A stretch of 64,000 nt of DNA from the NCBI RefSeq assembly GCF_014698045.1, contig NZ_JACJSE010000002.1, positions 372,001 to 436,000 on the forward strand. The letters are read 5' to 3'. The notes beneath the pieces are model-generated. The model had not been told where the DNA came from, did no database searches, and worked only from the letters and a program-made list of their open reading frames with translations. Source of the DNA: Aulosira sp. FACHB-615 (GTDB taxonomy: Bacteria; Cyanobacteriota; Cyanobacteriia; Cyanobacteriales; Nostocaceae). The stretch's first letter is position 1; every line of letters starts with the position of its first letter. Position numbers and translations under genes: made by a program. Below are positions 42,109 to 50,991 of this stretch, in pieces.

Positions 42109-42471
42109 CTATGTATCTAATCTTGCACAAGTAAATTTTACCAAATCATTGATATTGATGTCTCCCGGTAAATTAACATCTAGCTCAATAATAATATTTC
42201 CTACTCGTACTAAATTCTCTTCTACACTTATCACTTGCCCTAATATTTCATGAGCAAAACCACTCTTCTTACGGCTAATATAAGGAGTTTTATTTATGGT
42301 TTCCAAAACAGGGTATTGGCTATTAAAAGATAAAAGTGGTTCTTCAATAAAATAACCTATACATTTATTACAAGGCTGACAAAAGGCAGCACACTCATAA
42401 ACACCATCAGTTATATGTAATAAAGCCTCTTCAGCATCTTCTGAAAGAATTTCAATATTTTTAATTAACAT
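42109..42471 (-). CDS. Hypothetical protein, second gene of a pair
   Basis: I do not recognise this 120-residue protein. It has a cysteine-rich stretch (YECAAFCQPCNKCIGYF) that could bind a metal, then a small beta-rich C-terminal part (GQVISVEENLVRVGNIIIEL). A GAGGAAAAG ribosome-binding sequence lies upstream. It starts 21 bp after the gene at 42493 on the same strand, so the two form a transcription unit. Base composition is AT-rich. Confidence 0.6.
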   Translation of the reverse strand: MLIKNIEILSEDAEEALLHITDGVYECAAFCQPCNKCIGYFIEEPLLSFNSQYPVLETINKTPYISRKKSGFAHEILGQVISVEENLVRVGNIIIELDVNLPGDININDLVKFTCARLDT

Positions 42472-42492
42472 ATTATTAATAAATTCTTTTCC

Positions 42493-42939
42493 TCATTTTT
42501 CTCTAAATACCTGACACCATTCTCTTTGAAAATGCTCTTGAATTTCAACACTTACAGGCTCTACATCATCACCAGTTTTAAATATATCTACACGAGTTAA
42601 TTGACCATCTTCACCCACTTTATAAACTCTTCGTCCCAATGCCATATCGATTGCCATACCCGTTATTATGATTTTTCTACTAGCTCCGTAGCAAATAGGC
42701 AAAAGACGGTGTAAAGCAAGTCTCTCTCGAACCCGCTTAAAAGACTCGAAAAAATGCCAATCTGTTTCTTCGATTACACCGTTAGCCCACTGTAATTTAA
42801 TACGACATTCGGTGCGTCGTCCGCCAACTTCAGTCCAATCTCGGCAACCTAATTCAATCTTTGCTGGAAGCAAATTATTATCTGCATCTTTCAAGAAGAT
42901 TTCATACTCACCAACAGCTTTTTCTGGTGCTTGTGACAT
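42493..42939 (-). CDS. Hypothetical protein, first gene of a pair
   Basis: This 148-residue protein has GGRRTECRIKLQWANGVIEE, then RVRERLALHRLLPICYGASR and GMAIDMALGRRVYKVG followed by VDIFKTGDDVEP. The CYGASR, GMAxDMxxGxxxY and VDIF order is one I recall from small uncharacterised bacterial proteins, some near toxin genes, but I cannot give a function. GGAAGG precedes the ATG. It is cotranscribed with 42109. No toxin-like gene is adjacent. Confidence 0.6.
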   Translation of the reverse strand: MSQAPEKAVGEYEIFLKDADNNLLPAKIELGCRDWTEVGGRRTECRIKLQWANGVIEETDWHFFESFKRVRERLALHRLLPICYGASRKIIITGMAIDMALGRRVYKVGEDGQLTRVDIFKTGDDVEPVSVEIQEHFQREWCQVFREK

Positions 42940-43374
42940 TTAACCTTCCAAGTTTAGGTTTTCAATAATATCTTGAAGCCATTATCGCGTAAGGAAGTTG
43001 CTCCATATTGGCAGATGAAAGCTTTACCATTCAAGCATTTGAGTAAATAAACAGATTTTTTCTGGAATTAATTTTCTGACTTGCACCATATTTGATAAGT
43101 CAATATGGCGTTTCCTCGTCTGTTGAGGTACAAATTTATCTGTTTCCATCTGTATAGCCTGCGGCAAGCCGCTTACTCACCTAAATTTGCGGTTAACTGT
43201 TATTGCTTGTATCTCAGTAGAATAAGAACCGATATAAATATAATTTTCGCACCATCATTATAGTAATTGTGTTGGATTTTACAAACAATATTCTTGTTCA
43301 CTTCCTAAAATACCAGTAATTATGAGCTATATTGAACTTTTTATAGCTTTTAATGCTGAAAGGAAAAACATCCT
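42940..43374. other. Non-coding spacer
   Basis: This 435-bp spacer separates divergent genes. It is AT-rich apart from a short G/C block (GCCTGCGGCAAGCCGCTTAC) near 43157. It should contain promoters for both sides. I see no gene, terminator or known repeat. Confidence 0.45.
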
Positions 43375-43797
43375 ATGCGTTATTTATCACTTTATTTATT
43401 CAGTATCTTAACGGTTATTGGTTTGAGTGCTAATACTGTGGTGCAGGCAAATACACAAACCCAACCGACAAAAACATATTTAGCACAAAAACCCAACTGT
43501 AATGACCCGCAAACTCAATTGGAAATTAATATCTGCTCACAATTGTCATATCAAAATGCAGATAAAAAATTGAACCAAGTTTATAAACAACTGTTACCAA
43601 AGTTGTCAAAGACTAGACAGCAAAAATTAATTGCTGCACAGTTAGCCTGGATTAAGTTTCGTGACGCTAGTTGTGAGTTTGAAAGAAGTGCATACGAAGG
43701 GGGAAGTATTGCACCTGCGATTTATGCTGGCTGCTTAGAAGAAGCGACAAAACAGCGAACTCAACAATTGCGCGAGTATCTTCAACATGATGGTTGA
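43375..43797 (+). CDS. LprI-like (DUF1311) exported protein
   Basis: The 140-residue protein has a signal peptide (MRYLSLYLFSILTVIGLSA, cleavage near VQA) and a mature domain with the LprI/DUF1311 pattern: NCNDPQTQLEINICSQLSY, YKQLLPKLSKTRQQKLIAAQ, LAWIKFRDASCEFE and YAGCLEEATKQRTQQLREYL. Four conserved cysteines should form two disulfides. LprI of Mycobacterium was described as a lysozyme inhibitor, but most family members are uncharacterised. AAAGGA precedes the ATG. It is a single gene. Confidence 0.85.
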   Translation: MRYLSLYLFSILTVIGLSANTVVQANTQTQPTKTYLAQKPNCNDPQTQLEINICSQLSYQNADKKLNQVYKQLLPKLSKTRQQKLIAAQLAWIKFRDASCEFERSAYEGGSIAPAIYAGCLEEATKQRTQQLREYLQHDG

Positions 43798-44096
43798 TAA
43801 CTATCAGGTCGCTATGCTTGAACATAAAGAGGCAAGGTAGACAAGGAAGATAGGGGAGACAAGGGAGATAGGTTTGTTAATGACTATAGAAGCAGAAGCT
43901 ACAAGAGAAAAGTAGTTTATGAAGCATTTTTTTGCTGGGATGCTTAACTTAAACGAGTCGCAGATTTTTTGTTAAAAAATGTAAATGAAATTCAAGCTAA
44001 AGTTGCGTTTAATTAAGCGATCGCAATGCGGGAAGTCACTCACTGCGGTAGTCTAGATGAATGTGAATGTATCGCCTGGTTTGACATAACGTTATT

Positions 44097-45068
44097 ATGA
44101 CTTCAGTTGTTTCCAGTGCAACCCGCACGATTCGTATTGGTTCTCGTAAAAGTCAACTTGCTCTAGTTCAAACATACTGGGTAAGAGAGCAACTACAAAA
44201 AAGTTTCCCAGATATCAATTTTGAAGTCCACACCATGTCTACCCAAGGCGACAAAATCCTGGATGTAGCGTTGGCGAAGATTGGCGATAAAGGACTATTT
44301 ACAAAAGAACTCGAACTGGGAATGATCAACCAAGAAATTGACTTTGCAGTTCATTCCCTCAAGGATCTGCCGACTAATTTACCAGAAGGCTTAACCTTAG
44401 CAGCAATTACCGAACGGGAAAACCCCGCAGATGCTTTAGTTGTGCATGAAAAGTACAAAGACAAGCAAATTGACACTTTGCCAGAGGGTGCAGTCATTGG
44501 CACATCCTCACTGCGACGATTGGCACAGTTACGCAATCAATTTCCCCACTTTACCTTTAAAGATGTGCGCGGTAACTTGAATACCCGCTTGGCAAAACTC
44601 GATGCTGGTGAATATGATGCCCTGATTTTAGCAGCTGCTGGGTTACAACGCTTGGGTATGGGCGATCGCGTTCATCAAGTTATTTCCAAAGAAATTTCCC
44701 TCCACGCTGTCGGACAAGGCGCTTTAGGGATAGAATGTCGCGCTGATGACCAAGATTTGATATCTTTACTCAAAGCAATTGAACATCCCCAGACACGCGA
44801 TCGTTGTTTAGCAGAAAGAGCATTCTTACGTGACCTTGAAGGTGGTTGCCAAGTACCCATCGGTGTAAATACAGAAATTGTTGATGGTAATTTAACATTA
44901 ACAGGTGTAGTCGCCAGTGTAGATGGTCAAAAACTTGTTAAAGATACCGTCACAGGTGCAGCGAGCAACGCCGAAGCATTAGGGACAGAATTAGCTAACC
45001 TTCTACGGGAACAAGGCGCTCAAGAAATTCTTGAGGAAATCTTTGCTGAAATCCAACGGGGTTCTTAG
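44097..45068 (+). CDS. hemC: Porphobilinogen deaminase (hydroxymethylbilane synthase)
   Basis: The 323-residue enzyme joins four porphobilinogens into hydroxymethylbilane for haem, chlorophyll and bilin synthesis. Motifs are IRIGSRKSQLALVQT, GDKGLFTKELE, HSLKDLPTNLPEG with the catalytic Asp90, GTSSLRRLAQL, RGNLNTRLAKLD and Cys251 in GGCQVPIG, which carries the dipyrromethane cofactor. Length is typical. It is followed by glgA at a 141-bp distance on the same strand, with no clear functional link. Confidence 0.97.
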   Translation: MTSVVSSATRTIRIGSRKSQLALVQTYWVREQLQKSFPDINFEVHTMSTQGDKILDVALAKIGDKGLFTKELELGMINQEIDFAVHSLKDLPTNLPEGLTLAAITERENPADALVVHEKYKDKQIDTLPEGAVIGTSSLRRLAQLRNQFPHFTFKDVRGNLNTRLAKLDAGEYDALILAAAGLQRLGMGDRVHQVISKEISLHAVGQGALGIECRADDQDLISLLKAIEHPQTRDRCLAERAFLRDLEGGCQVPIGVNTEIVDGNLTLTGVVASVDGQKLVKDTVTGAASNAEALGTELANLLREQGAQEILEEIFAEIQRGS

Positions 45069-45209
45069 GATACTGGCAAACAGATGTGGTTAGATAAGAG
45101 TTGAGATTAAAGGATGAAGTGTAAAGGATCAAGATTCTTTGATTAAACTGCCTTTATACTTCAGACTTCTTGTGAAAATATAGGCAGAACCGGGGAAACA
45201 ACAAAGACC

Positions 45210-46631
45210 ATGCGGATTCTATTCGTTGCAGCAGAAGCAGCTCCCGTTGCGAAAGTAGGAGGAATGGGTGATGTTGTGGGAGCATTACCTAAAGTCTTGA
45301 GAGAAATGGGGCATGATGTCCGCATCTTCTTGCCTTACTACGGGTTTTTACCAGACAAAATGGAAATCCCCAAAGACCCGATTTGGTGGGGATATGCCAT
45401 GTTTCAGGACTTTGCAGTTTACGAGAGTGTGCTGCCCGGTACGGATGTGCCTTTGTATTTATTTGGACATCCTGTATTTAATCCCCGCCGCATCTATTCG
45501 GGCGAAGACGAAGATTGGCGGTTCACCTTTTTTGCCAATGGTGCGGCTGAGTTCTGCTGGAATTACTGGAAGCCAGACATCATCCACTGTCACGACTGGC
45601 ATACAGGGATGATACCCGTGTGGATGCACCAAGACCCAGATATCACCACAGTGTTTACGATTCATAACCTGGCTTATCAAGGGCCGTGGCGTTGGTATCT
45701 GGATAAAATTACTTGGTGTCCTTGGTATATGCAAGGACACAACACAATGGCAGCAGCAGTGCAGTTTGCTGACAGGGTAAATACCGTTTCCCCAACTTAT
45801 GCCGAACAAATCAAAACACCCGCGTATGGTGAAACTATAGAAGGTTTGCTGTCATTTATCAGTGGGAAGTTATCAGGGATTGTCAACGGTATAGATACTG
45901 AGGTTTACAACCCAGTCGATGATAAATATATTGCACAGACATTCTCGCCAGACACTTTAGATCAGCGTAAGAAAAACAAAGTTGCCTTACAAGAAGAAAT
46001 GGGGTTAGAGGTCAACTCTCAAGCCTTTTTAATTGGGATGGTAAGCCGATTAGTCGAGCAGAAAGGCTTGGATTTGGTCATCCAAATTTTAGACCGCTTC
46101 ATGGCTTATACAGATGCTCAATTTGTGTTGTTAGGGACAGGCGATCGCTATTATGAAACTCAAATGTGGCAATTAGCATCCCGCTATCCCGGACGGATGG
46201 CGACATATTTACTTTACAACGATGCCCTATCCCGCCGGATTTATGCTGGAACTGATGCCTTTTTAATGCCCAGCCGCTTTGAACCCTGCGGTATCAGCCA
46301 AATGATGGCAATGCGCTATGGTTCCGTTCCCATTGTCCGCCGCACCGGGGGATTAGTTGACACCGTATCTCACCACGACCCTATCAACGAAGCTGGTACA
46401 GGTTATTGCTTCGACCGCTACGAACCCTTAGATTTGTTTACCTGCATGATCCGCGCTTGGGAAGGTTTTCGTTTCAAACCTCAGTGGGGCGAACTGCAAA
46501 AACGCGGGATGAATCAAGACTTTAGTTGGTATCGTTCAGCCAAGCAATACGATAAGCTGTATCGTTCAATGTTTGGTTTACCAGACCCAGAAGAAGAAGC
46601 ACCACAGCCAGAGTTAGTTTTAAATCAGTAG
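45210..46631 (+). CDS. glgA: Glycogen synthase (ADP-glucose type)
   Basis: The 473-residue enzyme extends alpha-1,4-glucan chains from ADP-glucose. It is a GT5 retaining transferase with Lys15 in KVGGMGDVVGALP, HCHDWHTGMIPV, FTIHNLAYQG, NTVSPTYAEQI, GIVNGIDTEVYNP and SRFEPCGISQMMAMRYGS. Cyanobacteria often have two glycogen synthases; the DKMEIPKDP and WGYAMFQDF loops may suit the GlgA2-like form, but I am not sure. It is a single gene. Confidence 0.95.
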   Translation: MRILFVAAEAAPVAKVGGMGDVVGALPKVLREMGHDVRIFLPYYGFLPDKMEIPKDPIWWGYAMFQDFAVYESVLPGTDVPLYLFGHPVFNPRRIYSGEDEDWRFTFFANGAAEFCWNYWKPDIIHCHDWHTGMIPVWMHQDPDITTVFTIHNLAYQGPWRWYLDKITWCPWYMQGHNTMAAAVQFADRVNTVSPTYAEQIKTPAYGETIEGLLSFISGKLSGIVNGIDTEVYNPVDDKYIAQTFSPDTLDQRKKNKVALQEEMGLEVNSQAFLIGMVSRLVEQKGLDLVIQILDRFMAYTDAQFVLLGTGDRYYETQMWQLASRYPGRMATYLLYNDALSRRIYAGTDAFLMPSRFEPCGISQMMAMRYGSVPIVRRTGGLVDTVSHHDPINEAGTGYCFDRYEPLDLFTCMIRAWEGFRFKPQWGELQKRGMNQDFSWYRSAKQYDKLYRSMFGLPDPEEEAPQPELVLNQ

Positions 46632-46635
46632 TTTT

Positions 46636-46682
46636 AAACGCAAAGTGGCGCAGAGTTAAACGCAGAGGAACACAGAGAGTTT
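46636..46682 (+). repeat. Dispersed CGCAGAG repeat
   Basis: ACGCAAAGTGGCGCAGAG and AAACGCAGAGGAACACAGAG lie just after glgA. The sequence is related to the repeat inserted in putA at 11839. It is followed by TTATCTGCG direct repeats. Confidence 0.55.
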
Positions 46683-46729
46683 TTGTTTTTTATCTGCGTT
46701 TATCTGCGTTTCATTATTTTCTAAATACA

Positions 46730-47719
46730 ATGACTGAGGAACGAGAAAGAGCCGATAATGATTCGCCGTGGAAAGAAATTTTAGAAGCATACTTTCCCCA
46801 AGCAATGCAGTTTTTCTTTCCCCAAACAGCAGCCCTAATTAATTGGGAACGCCCCCACGAATTTCTCGACAAGGAATTTCAACAAATTGCCCGCGAAGCC
46901 GAACTTGGAAGAAGATACGCCGATAAATTAGTTAAAGTTTGGCAAATTGATGGGGAAGAAGTTTGGTTGTTAATTCATGTCGAAATTCAGGCGAAACCAG
47001 AAGATAACTTCGCCGAAAGAATGTTTTTGTATAACCTGCGAATTTTTGATAAATTTGCCAAACCAGCCATCAGCCTAGCAATTTTATGTGACGCTGACTC
47101 TACTTGGAGACCGAATCAATACAGTTACAATTATCCTGATTGCAGTCTGATTTTTCGATTCGGCACTATCAAATTGCTAGATTATCAAAATCTCTGGACA
47201 GAATTAGAAACCAGCAATAATCCTTTTGCGACAGTTGTCATGGCGCATTTAAAAACGCAGCAAACCAGCAAACAGCCAGGAGAACGGAAAAATTGGAAAT
47301 TCAGCTTAATTCGCCGACTTTATGAACAAGGGCTAGAAGAAAGAGACATTCGTAACCTCTATCGTTTTATCGATTGGGTTATGATTTTACCAAAAGCATT
47401 AGAAGCAGAATTTTGGCAAGACTTTAAGTTATTCGAGCAGGAGCTTACTATGCCTTACATAACTACAGGCGAGCGCATTGGCTACGAGCGAGGCAAGGAA
47501 GAAGGTAAACAGGAAGGTAAACAAGAAGGTAAACAGGAACAAACACAAATACTTGTCTTACGACTACTGCAAAGAAGGGTGGGCAATTTACCCGACGAAG
47601 TTCGTCAACAAGTTCAAGGTCTTTCTTTAGAACAATTGGAAGCACTGAGTGAGGCTTTATTAGATTTTAGTGCGATCGCTGATTTACACAACTGGTTACA
47701 AACCAATCAAGCAGTATAG
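46730..47719 (+). CDS. Rpn/PD-(D/E)XK nuclease-family protein with DUF4351 tail
   Basis: The 329-residue protein has an N-terminal Rpn-like domain (about 10-220) with HEFLDKEFQQIAREAELG, ADKLVKVWQIDG and the nuclease-core LLIHVEIQAK; these proteins derive from transposon-associated PD-(D/E)XK nucleases and some promote recombination. After a Lys/Glu/Gln-rich tandem (EGKQEGKQEGKQEQ) comes a DUF4351 tail (LRLLQRRVGNLPDEVRQQV, SLEQLEALSEALLDF). Such genes are numerous in filamentous cyanobacteria. Remnants of the same tail occur twice downstream. Confidence 0.85.
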   Translation: MTEERERADNDSPWKEILEAYFPQAMQFFFPQTAALINWERPHEFLDKEFQQIAREAELGRRYADKLVKVWQIDGEEVWLLIHVEIQAKPEDNFAERMFLYNLRIFDKFAKPAISLAILCDADSTWRPNQYSYNYPDCSLIFRFGTIKLLDYQNLWTELETSNNPFATVVMAHLKTQQTSKQPGERKNWKFSLIRRLYEQGLEERDIRNLYRFIDWVMILPKALEAEFWQDFKLFEQELTMPYITTGERIGYERGKEEGKQEGKQEGKQEQTQILVLRLLQRRVGNLPDEVRQQVQGLSLEQLEALSEALLDFSAIADLHNWLQTNQAV

Positions 47720-47759
47720 TTTAACTTGGAAATTAAATTACCACAGGCGATCGCCTGTA

Positions 47760-47870
47760 GTGAGGCTTTATGAAATTTTAGTGCGATCGCTGACTTACTC
47801 AACTGGTTACAAGCAAATCAAGCAGGATAGTTTAAGTTTTGTAACTAATAAAAGTAAAAAATAATCCTCA
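47760..47870 (+). pseudogene. Remnant of the DUF4351 tail, copy B
   Basis: GTGAGGCTTTATGAAATTTT and the sequence on to GGTTACAAGCAAATCAAGCA repeat the end of the Rpn/DUF4351 gene (47649-47724), with a TGA replacing the Leu codon. It continues into the shared sequence at the end of the minus-strand gene at 47845. Confidence 0.75.
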
Positions 47871-48450
47871 CTTCTTTTGGTGAACCTAAAGCTAAGAGTT
47901 TCTCAAAAAAATAATCAAGAAATTCAGAACCAACAAATTCTCTATAACTTTCTACCCAACTGACTTGTACATTATCTGATTTAGGAAGATAATTCGAGTT
48001 TAGAGAATAGCAGTGCGCGTTTTCTGGCCATTGTTCGTAAGGAAATGGTTGATTACTAGAAAACAAGTTTGCGTACTGTGGTTCAACCAAGCCGTAAAAT
48101 TTAATGAGTTTTTCCCAATTAAAACTAATCAGTTCTTGAACCAAAAGCCAAGACGCATTCCAACAATTATCATCTTCAATTTCAATATAAGTTTTTAAGA
48201 AAGGTGAAAGGTCTTTTGGCAACCCTCGTGGTCGAGATATAGGTATAATATCTACACCATACAACTTTAAAAATCTTTCCCGGCGCACACCTGCTAGAAC
48301 AGCAAAAAACCCATAAGGTCTGCCGATATCTATGATTTCTAAAGTAGATAAATCTTGATGTGACTCCTTACTTAAATCCTCAGTTATTGATAATAGTGTC
48401 CATTGTCCATCCTGTAGACGTTCTGAAAATATTTTAATATCAGTACCCAT
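47845..48450 (-). CDS. Hypothetical protein, tandem paralogue 1
   Basis: The start ATG 48450 is chosen because it aligns with the start of the paralogue at 49232 and gives 201 residues beginning MGTDIKIFSERLQDGQW. A five-residue-longer start at 48465 is possible. The pattern DIxIFxExLQDGQW, FFAVLAGVRRERF, PISRPRGLPKDLSPF and NASWLLVQELISF resembles a family of small phage and bacterial proteins that usually begin MGCDIHxxVE, with unknown function. The C-terminal third (WVESYREFVGSEFLDYFF) is almost identical to the paralogue. Confidence 0.65.
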   Translation of the reverse strand: MGTDIKIFSERLQDGQWTLLSITEDLSKESHQDLSTLEIIDIGRPYGFFAVLAGVRRERFLKLYGVDIIPISRPRGLPKDLSPFLKTYIEIEDDNCWNASWLLVQELISFNWEKLIKFYGLVEPQYANLFSSNQPFPYEQWPENAHCYSLNSNYLPKSDNVQVSWVESYREFVGSEFLDYFFEKLLALGSPKEVRIIFYFY

Positions 48451-48544
48451 AATTCGTACAGCCAAATTTAATTTTTGGTAAAGGCAAAATGAAAGTAATC
48501 AAAAAGCATAATATAAGTTAAATTACTACAGACGATCACATAGG

Positions 48545-48655
48545 GCGAGGCTTTATGAGATTTGAGTGCGATCGCTGATTTACACAACTGGTTACAAACC
48601 AATCAAACAGCATAGTTTAAGTTTTGTAACTAATAAAAGTAAAAAATAATCCTCA
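48545..48655 (+). pseudogene. Remnant of the DUF4351 tail, copy C
   Basis: This is the third copy of the tail, GCGAGGCTTTATGAGATTTG to GGTTACAAACCAATCAAACA, 785 bp after copy B. As there, it runs straight into the end of a minus-strand paralogue gene. Confidence 0.75.
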
Positions 48656-49232
48656 CTTCTTTTGGTGAACCTAAAAGTAATAATTCTCCAAAAAAATAAT
48701 CAAGAAATTCAGAACCAACAAATTCTCTATAACTTTCTACCCAACTGACTTGTACATTATCCGATTTAGGAAGATAATTCGAGTTTAGAGAATATAATTT
48801 CGCTTCCTCTGTCCATTGTTCGTAAGGAAATGATTGATTACTAGAAAACAAGTTTGCGTACTGTGGTTCAACCAAGCCGTAAAATTTAATGAGTTTTTCC
48901 CAATCAAAATTGAGCAATTCTTGAACCATAAGCCAAGAAGCATTCCAACAATCATCATCTTGAATATGTGATTTCAAAAAAGGTGAAAGGTCTTGTGGAA
49001 GACCTCGTGGTCGAGATATAGGTCTGATATCTGCACCATACCACTGTAAAAATCTTTCTCGACGGACACCAGCTAGAACAGCAAAAAACTCATAGTGTGT
49101 GCCGATATCTATTTTTTCTAGAGGTGAAAATTCTGCTGTTGATTTTTTTAGACCCCGACCTTTTGGTTTTAGCACTGCTGTCCATTGTCCATCTTGTAGA
49201 AACTCTACAAATATTTGGATTTGAGTACTCAT
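48630..49232 (-). CDS. Hypothetical protein, tandem paralogue 2
   Basis: The 200-residue protein begins MSTQIQIFVEFLQDGQW and shares FFAVLAGVRRERFLQWYGAD, RPRGLPQDLSPFLKSH and the long C-terminal segment with the gene at 47845. Differences cluster in residues 18-45 and near 145. No signal peptide, membrane segment or catalytic motif is recognised. It forms part of a 785-bp tandem duplication and is the first of the two in transcription order. Confidence 0.65.
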   Translation of the reverse strand: MSTQIQIFVEFLQDGQWTAVLKPKGRGLKKSTAEFSPLEKIDIGTHYEFFAVLAGVRRERFLQWYGADIRPISRPRGLPQDLSPFLKSHIQDDDCWNASWLMVQELLNFDWEKLIKFYGLVEPQYANLFSSNQSFPYEQWTEEAKLYSLNSNYLPKSDNVQVSWVESYREFVGSEFLDYFFGELLLLGSPKEVRIIFYFY

Positions 49233-49258
49233 AATTTGTGCAAATAAATTATTTTTTT

Positions 49259-49281
49259 GGGAAAGGCATTTTGCCTCTCCC
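49259..49281 (-). terminator. Hairpin directly after wecB
   Basis: GGGAAAGGC and GCCTCTCCC form a stem with one mismatch and an ATTTT loop, six bases past the wecB stop codon. On the minus strand an A-run follows rather than a U-run, so it may be an mRNA 3' end stabiliser instead of a classical terminator. Confidence 0.4.
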
Positions 49282-49287
49282 TATTTA

Positions 49288-50403
49288 TCAACCCACTCCC
49301 AAATAATTCTTTACAATTTGCAAAATTCTCTCGGCTGCATGACCATCACCGAAAGGATTAATCGCATTAGCCATTGCATCATACGCCGCAGAATTACTCA
49401 ATAACTCAGCCGCCGCCGCCAAAATACTCGCGCTTTCAGTCCCGACTAATTTAGCTGTACCCGCCGTTACAGCTTCAGGACGTTCTGTGGTTTCTCGCAA
49501 AACTAATACTGGTTTACCTAAACTTGGTGCTTCTTCTTGCAAACCACCAGAATCAGTTAATAAAAAATGCGATCGCCCAATTGCACCCACTAATTCGGCA
49601 TAATCTAAAGGTTCGGTCAAAAATACGCGCGGATGTTGCCCTAATAATGCTTGCAATGGTTCCCTAACTGTCGGGTTGCGATGCAGTGGTAATACCAAAG
49701 CAGTATCAGGAAACTTATCTAATATTTGCAGAAAACCTTGAGCGATCGCTTGTAATGGTTCTCCCCAATTTTCCCGGCGGTGAACTGTGGACAACAACAC
49801 GCGATATTCATTCCAATTCAACCCCGGAACATTACAAGCTGGCTGACTCGCCGCCACATTTAATAGTGCATCAATCACAGTATTTCCAGTCAAGTGAATT
49901 TCGCCCAACACCCCAGAACGTTGCAAATTCTCCACCGCCAAAGTTGTTGGTGCAAAATGCAGTTGCGTAATTTGGGAAATTAACCTGCGATTCGCTTCTT
50001 CTGGATAAGGATTGTAAATATTATCAGTTCTTAACCCAGCTTCGACATGACCCACAGGAATTTTTTGATAAAAAGCTGCCAAGGCTGCGGCAAAAGCTGT
50101 GGTCGTATCTCCTTGGACGATAACTAAATCTGGTTTACTCTTTTGAAATAATTCTTCTAATCCGCGCAAGCTGCGACAAGTAATATCGCTTAAAGATTGT
50201 TTCGGCTGCATAATCTCTAAGTCATCATCGGCTTTGAGGTTAAACAGTTGCATCACTTGTTCAACCATTTCACGATGCTGTCCAGTTAAAATTACTTGCA
50301 ACGCAAATTCAGGAGATTGCTGGAAAACCTGAATTACAGGCGCTAGTTTAATCGCCTCTGGACGTGTACCTAAAATAATGCCAACTCGCTTTTTATTAGT
50401 CAT
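49288..50403 (-). CDS. wecB: UDP-N-acetylglucosamine 2-epimerase (non-hydrolysing)
   Basis: The 371-residue enzyme interconverts UDP-GlcNAc and UDP-ManNAc for surface polysaccharides. Motifs are GTRPEAIKLAPVI, LTGQHREMV, IVQGDTTTAFAAAL, HVEAGLRTDN, PEEANRRLISQI, STVHRRENWGEP and DSGGLQEEAPSLGKPVLVLR with ETTERPEAV. All catalytic residues known for the family appear present. No other ManNAc pathway gene is adjacent. Start at ATG 50403 is directly before the conserved first strand. Confidence 0.96.
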   Translation of the reverse strand: MTNKKRVGIILGTRPEAIKLAPVIQVFQQSPEFALQVILTGQHREMVEQVMQLFNLKADDDLEIMQPKQSLSDITCRSLRGLEELFQKSKPDLVIVQGDTTTAFAAALAAFYQKIPVGHVEAGLRTDNIYNPYPEEANRRLISQITQLHFAPTTLAVENLQRSGVLGEIHLTGNTVIDALLNVAASQPACNVPGLNWNEYRVLLSTVHRRENWGEPLQAIAQGFLQILDKFPDTALVLPLHRNPTVREPLQALLGQHPRVFLTEPLDYAELVGAIGRSHFLLTDSGGLQEEAPSLGKPVLVLRETTERPEAVTAGTAKLVGTESASILAAAAELLSNSAAYDAMANAINPFGDGHAAERILQIVKNYLGVG

Positions 50404-50410
50404 GGCTGGT

Positions 50411-50487
50411 AGTCATTAGTCATGGGTCATTGGTCAATAGTAAATGTTTCATCCCTACAAATGACAAATGACTAAGGACTAATGACT
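50411..50487. repeat. TAGTCATTAGTCAT-type short repeats
   Basis: TAGTCATTAGTCATGGGTCA is followed about 40 bp later by its inverted form, AATGACTAAGGACTAATGAC. Similar GTCATTAGTC/TTGGTCATT arrays are at about 31268-31312 and 60243-60297. They resemble the short tandemly repeated sequences typical of heterocystous cyanobacteria. Confidence 0.6.
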
Positions 50488-50494
50488 AAAAATG

Positions 50495-50515
50495 AAAAAA
50501 CCCGGCTGAACCGGG
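50495..50515 (-). terminator. Rho-independent terminator of the small membrane-protein gene
   Basis: CCCGG and CCGGG form a stem with a 5-base loop. On the minus strand it is followed immediately by TTTTTTC. It lies 35 bp after the stop codon of the gene at 50551 and separates it from wecB. Confidence 0.75.
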
Positions 50516-50550
50516 CAGATGTACTGTTTGTCGTGTTTAACGCAATAGTT

Positions 50551-50925
50551 TTATTTGATTTCACAAGTTAAAGGGCAAGCTGCATATATAGAGGTCTTTT
50601 GTAATTCTTCAGTCTCTCCATGCAACCAGCTTAACCATTTGATGTCACTGGGATGTACACCTTTGAGGGTGAGAACACCAGCTGCGATCGCCACTGCCAA
50701 AATATTGAACAAAATTAACCCACCACCTACTAGTAAAACCGCACTAACAGGCATGACAGATTGTAAAACAATCGACAACAGACATCCGACCGTAGCCATC
50801 AAAACCACTAATGGAAAACCGACAACTAACAAACATACTGCCAACGTGAAAGTCCATATCAAGAAGCTTTTAATCATCATTAAGGAGTAGGTCTTTCCGA
50901 GATTAGAGCCTTGAGCCGAAACCAT
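50551..50925 (-). CDS. Small membrane protein of unknown function
   Basis: The start ATG 50925 is preceded by AGGAGGAAAAGTC, a near-perfect ribosome-binding site; the longer frame to 50991 is therefore rejected. The 124-residue product has two strongly hydrophobic segments (LIWTFTLAVCLLVVGFPLVV and LLVGGGLILFNILAVAIAAG), probably forming three or four helices. A short soluble C-terminal tail (HPSDIKWLSWLHGETEEL) contains two late cysteines. I do not recognise a family. It has its own terminator and is separate from wecB. Confidence 0.7.
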   Translation of the reverse strand: MVSAQGSNLGKTYSLMMIKSFLIWTFTLAVCLLVVGFPLVVLMATVGCLLSIVLQSVMPVSAVLLVGGGLILFNILAVAIAAGVLTLKGVHPSDIKWLSWLHGETEELQKTSIYAACPLTCEIK

Positions 50926-50991
50926 GACTTTTCCTCCTAAGTACACAGCAATCAATTTAATATCAGTGAGATAACGCTGTTGGCGAATCAA

